DNA from: Acidithiobacillus montserratensis
Lineage (GTDB): Bacteria > Pseudomonadota > Gammaproteobacteria > Acidithiobacillales > Acidithiobacillaceae
Length of the DNA stretch: 64,000 bases
Reading direction: 5' to 3'
Assembly: GCF_018853465.1 (NCBI RefSeq)
Contig: NZ_JABBOU010000023.1
Coordinates: 1 to 64,000, forward strand
In this document: one piece after another, positions 62,501-64,000 of the stretch
Numbering within the stretch: position 1 is the stretch's first letter
Layout of the letters: each line of letters starts with the position of its first letter
The notes under the pieces: model-generated
Seen by the model: only the letters and a program-made list of their open reading frames with translations
Database searches by the model: none
What the model was told of the DNA's origin: nothing
Translations under genes and position numbers: made by a program

Positions 62501-63049
62501 GGGGCTGCCACTGGGAAACAGATCAATGATGCCACCACGCCAGGCCAGTTCACCAGGCTCGGACACTTCGCTGACATTGCGGTAGCCGGCATCAATCAGA
62601 CGTTGCCGGAAGCGTTCGGGAGGCAGCGCGTCGCCAACGGCCAGGACAAAAGCGTGTTGATCGAGAAAAGTTCTGGGCGGAAGGCGTTGCAGGGCAGCAG
62701 CCATGGGCGCCAGACAGAGGCCGCGCCAGTTGGGTAATGCAGCCAATGTGGCCAGACGGGTAGCCGTCGCATCTGCGGGGGGCGCCAAGCGATCATAGGG
62801 CAGAATTTCCCGGTCCGGGAAAATCAGGGGAGCATCTAGATCGGGCGCAAAAAAAGCCCATTCGCGCTGCCATTCTTCCAGATCACGGGGATTGGGCAAC
62901 AGTACCAGCAGAGGTTTCTGCCATTGGCGAAGCATTTCGGCGGCCAGCCAGCAGTCGGCGGCTCCGAAAATATGCTGGAAGATGCGGGTGCTACCGACGC
63001 GAGGGACAGGGCCCAAAGGAAGAGAATGGTCCAAAATTTCCGGGGTCAT
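59585..63049 (-). CDS. mfd: Transcription-repair coupling factor Mfd
   Basis: 1154 aa from ATG 63049 (MTPEILDHSLPLGPVPRVGS); the frame stays open to 63280, but the extra codons cover the ispD upstream region and are not Mfd-like. UvrB-like N-terminus, CarD-like polymerase-interaction domain with GDAVTHEEYGIGRFQGM, helicase motif CGDVGFGKTEVALRAAF, DEEHRFG, and motif VI RGRVGRSHQRAYAYL. Removes stalled polymerase and recruits UvrA. serB is translationally coupled behind it. Confidence 0.96.
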   Translation of the reverse strand: MTPEILDHSLPLGPVPRVGSTRIFQHIFGAADCWLAAEMLRQWQKPLLVLLPNPRDLEEWQREWAFFAPDLDAPLIFPDREILPYDRLAPPADATATRLATLAALPNWRGLCLAPMAAALQRLPPRTFLDQHAFVLAVGDALPPERFRQRLIDAGYRNVSEVSEPGELAWRGGIIDLFPSGSPLPYRVELFDTEVESIRAFDPETQRTLDKVSKVSLLPAREIPVDKDALHEFRSQFRARFSGDPQRSEAYRAASRGQVPQGAEHYLPLFFPESSHLLSHFPADGIIFMPPGLANASQQIRHDWQERHEERAHDFHYPILPPEALILSPDEWESALQSRALVHGEQNGTGEALPTAPLPALQGSPETPLAALETFLRQLPPQGRALIAAESPGRQEALSERLSKAGLTATRLNNWPEFLASAEKIAITVAPLERGLLIKDKGLVQRALVSEAQIFGDRVFAQRRSAQVRQRNVEGLIRDLGELQPGDAVTHEEYGIGRFQGMRTPFAAQGDVNEYVVLEYAQGDLVYVPADHLDRIARYVGNGAAEPVLSRLGSPQWDKAKTRAREKAIDAASELLDIYARRAARQGRAFAHPDEAYWDFVSRFPFEETPDQQQAIDAVIADMTSPHPMDRLVCGDVGFGKTEVALRAAFLAAHGGAQVVVLVPTTLLAQQHYENFQNRFAGLPLRVEVLSRFQKGKTHKEILAATEAGEVQILIGTHRLLQKDVHFKDLGLLILDEEHRFGVRQKEQIKALRAEVDILTLTATPIPRTLNLSLAGLRDLSIIATPPQRRQPVRTFVQTWEDAVVVEACQRELHRGGQIYFLHNEVRDIERMASNLRRLLPEARLRVAHGQMPEGELEAVMLDFYHQRFDILLSTTIIESGIDNPHANTILINRADKFGLAQLHQLRGRVGRSHQRAYAYLFTPDLRAMSDDARRRLDAIQSLEDLGVGFALASHDLEIRGAGELLGEEQSGHMDEVGFTLFMEWLNDAVAAIRAGKDPRSLAEQRASGPEIHLNTAALIPEDYLPDVHLRLQFYKRLSDVRSDAAIGEIMVEMVDRFGPLPAPARTLLCQTQLRLLASQMGIEQIDVGPSGARLQFAPENQVSPEKIIQLVQRPHSIYQLDGAQRLRIRQDFPDGEARCQAIIPLVEALRTPA

Positions 63050-63172
63050 ATCAGCAAATACAGGAAGCCTAGTGTAAGGTGCCCGTGCGCAAACTGCAAA
63101 AGCACAAACCCTTGCGCCTCCTGGACAGACTGCGGATACTGCGCCTGAATCCCATGTATTTGAGGGCAAGTG

Positions 63173-63886
63173 ATGAACCGGATCTGGATGATTATTCCCG
63201 CCGGAGGGAAGGGGCAGCGCTTTGGCGGGTCGCAGGCCAAACAATATGTGCAGCTCCGGGGCCAGCCAGTATTGGCTCATACCCTGAACATTTTTCTGCA
63301 GGAACCCCGTATAACCGGTGTTCAGCTGGTCCTGCCCGAGGAAGACCTGCGCAGCGGATTCTGGCGGGAGTTATTGGGCGAGCAGATGGTTTTGCCGCTG
63401 GCACCCGTTAGCGGTGGCAAGCAGCGTGCTGATTCCGTGCGTTTGGGTCTGGAGGCCTTGCAAGCAGCCGGTGCTGCGGATACGGATTGGGTGCTGGTCC
63501 ACGATGCGGCCCGGCCCTGCCTGCGCAGTGAGGATCTGCACAGCTTGCTGGACAGTCTGCCAGATTCTCCTCAGGGCGCTTTGCTGGGCATACCGGTTGC
63601 CGATACCCTCAAACGCGAAAAGAACGCGGTGTCTTTGGGCAGCGTTGATCGGGAGGGATTGTGGCGGGCCTTGACTCCCCAGGCCTTCCCCCTGGGGGCT
63701 TTGCTGGCCGCCCTGCGGGTAGCGCAAGCAGTGGAATCGCCCATTACCGACGAAGCTTCGGCCATGGAGCTGCAAGGTTGGCGTCCACGTCTGATTCAAG
63801 GACATGGGGATAATATCAAGATTACTCTGGGGGATGATCTGGCTTTGGCTGCCGCTATTCTGGCAGCCCGTGATGAGGATAAATAA
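63173..63886 (+). CDS. ispD: 2-C-methyl-D-erythritol 4-phosphate cytidylyltransferase
   Basis: 237 aa from ATG 63173 (a GTG one codon earlier is possible). MEP-pathway enzyme: [20 protein letters not shown] with the Gly/Lys CTP-binding loop, [16 protein letters not shown], and [15 protein letters not shown] at the end. Forms CDP-methylerythritol. Divergent from mfd; ispF starts 2 nt after the stop. Confidence 0.95.
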   Translation: MNRIWMIIPAGGKGQRFGGSQAKQYVQLRGQPVLAHTLNIFLQEPRITGVQLVLPEEDLRSGFWRELLGEQMVLPLAPVSGGKQRADSVRLGLEALQAAGAADTDWVLVHDAARPCLRSEDLHSLLDSLPDSPQGALLGIPVADTLKREKNAVSLGSVDREGLWRALTPQAFPLGALLAALRVAQAVESPITDEASAMELQGWRPRLIQGHGDNIKITLGDDLALAAAILAARDEDK

Positions 63887-63888
63887 GC

Positions 63889-64000
63889 ATGCGTATTGGT
63901 CACGGTTTTGATGTACATGCCCTTGTACCTGAGCGTCTGCTGATTCTGGGCGGGGTCCAGATCCCTTATCCGCTGGGTTTGGCAGGGCACTCTGATGCAG
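63889..64000 (+). CDS. ispF: 2-C-methyl-D-erythritol 2,4-cyclodiphosphate synthase, 3' partial
   Basis: Only the first 37 residues are inside the window: [20 protein letters not shown], then [17 protein letters not shown]. The DVH and HSDA motifs are metal ligands of IspF. The gene directly follows ispD (ispDF order) and continues past base 64000. Confidence 0.93.
   Translation, partial: MRIGHGFDVHALVPERLLILGGVQIPYPLGLAGHSDA

Noticed and set aside
63079-63411. 110-aa plus frame before and over ispD, considered as a small ftsB-like gene
   Set aside because: It has no coiled coil or membrane helix, and most of it overlaps ispD out of frame.

Overview
The window looks like a chromosomal segment of an acidophilic, autotrophic sulfur or iron oxidiser of the Acidithiobacillus type. 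Three features suggest this: a Tat-exported HiPIP, a CbbR-like LysR regulator, and a DabA/DabB inorganic-carbon uptake pair. A proteobacterial rpo/str/S10/spc/alpha ribosomal layout fits as well. The genus is an inference from gene content and protein style; no database was searched.

Layout. 1-2041: the end of a riboflavin operon (ribBA with a degenerate RibA half, ribH) plus nusB. 2286-5683: a Sel1-repeat protein, then a minus-strand ubiB-lapA pair and an OmpA-like protein with a strong terminator. 5898-19155: a tRNA(Tyr-Gly-Thr)-tuf-tRNA(Trp)-secE-nusG-rplKAJL-rpoBC block, with probable L1 and L10 autoregulatory leaders and a structured rplL-rpoB spacer. 19183-37642: a strong promoter, then rpsL-rpsG-fusA-tuf running straight into the S10, spc and alpha operons and ending at one clear terminator after rplQ. 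The two tuf genes (6270 and 22286) differ at 12 of 1191 positions, and their first 332 nt are identical.

37744-45776: HiPIP, then dut/coaBC (minus), radC, dgkA, two small envelope-type proteins, a DsrE-family protein, a purine/methylthio-nucleoside salvage pair (hpt plus an MTA/MTI phosphorylase), and a glutathione redox module (gor and a peroxiredoxin-glutaredoxin fusion, both minus).

45854-50571 is an accessory stretch. It has an orphan HigA antitoxin behind a decayed higB and a PIN/ribbon-helix-helix toxin-antitoxin pair. It also has a truncated IS1634-like transposase and an AT-rich four-gene minus-strand cluster: a lipoprotein, a membrane-anchored Mrr-type nuclease, a CFI-box protein and a secreted protein. 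That cluster is the best candidate here for an undescribed system.

51025-58521: the CbbR-like regulator, an SDR plus AraC pair that appears inserted, an AT-rich control region with an 11-bp direct repeat at 22-bp period, and dabB-dabA for bicarbonate/CO2 accumulation. 58476-64000: serB and mfd (minus), with divergent ispD and the start of ispF at the window edge.
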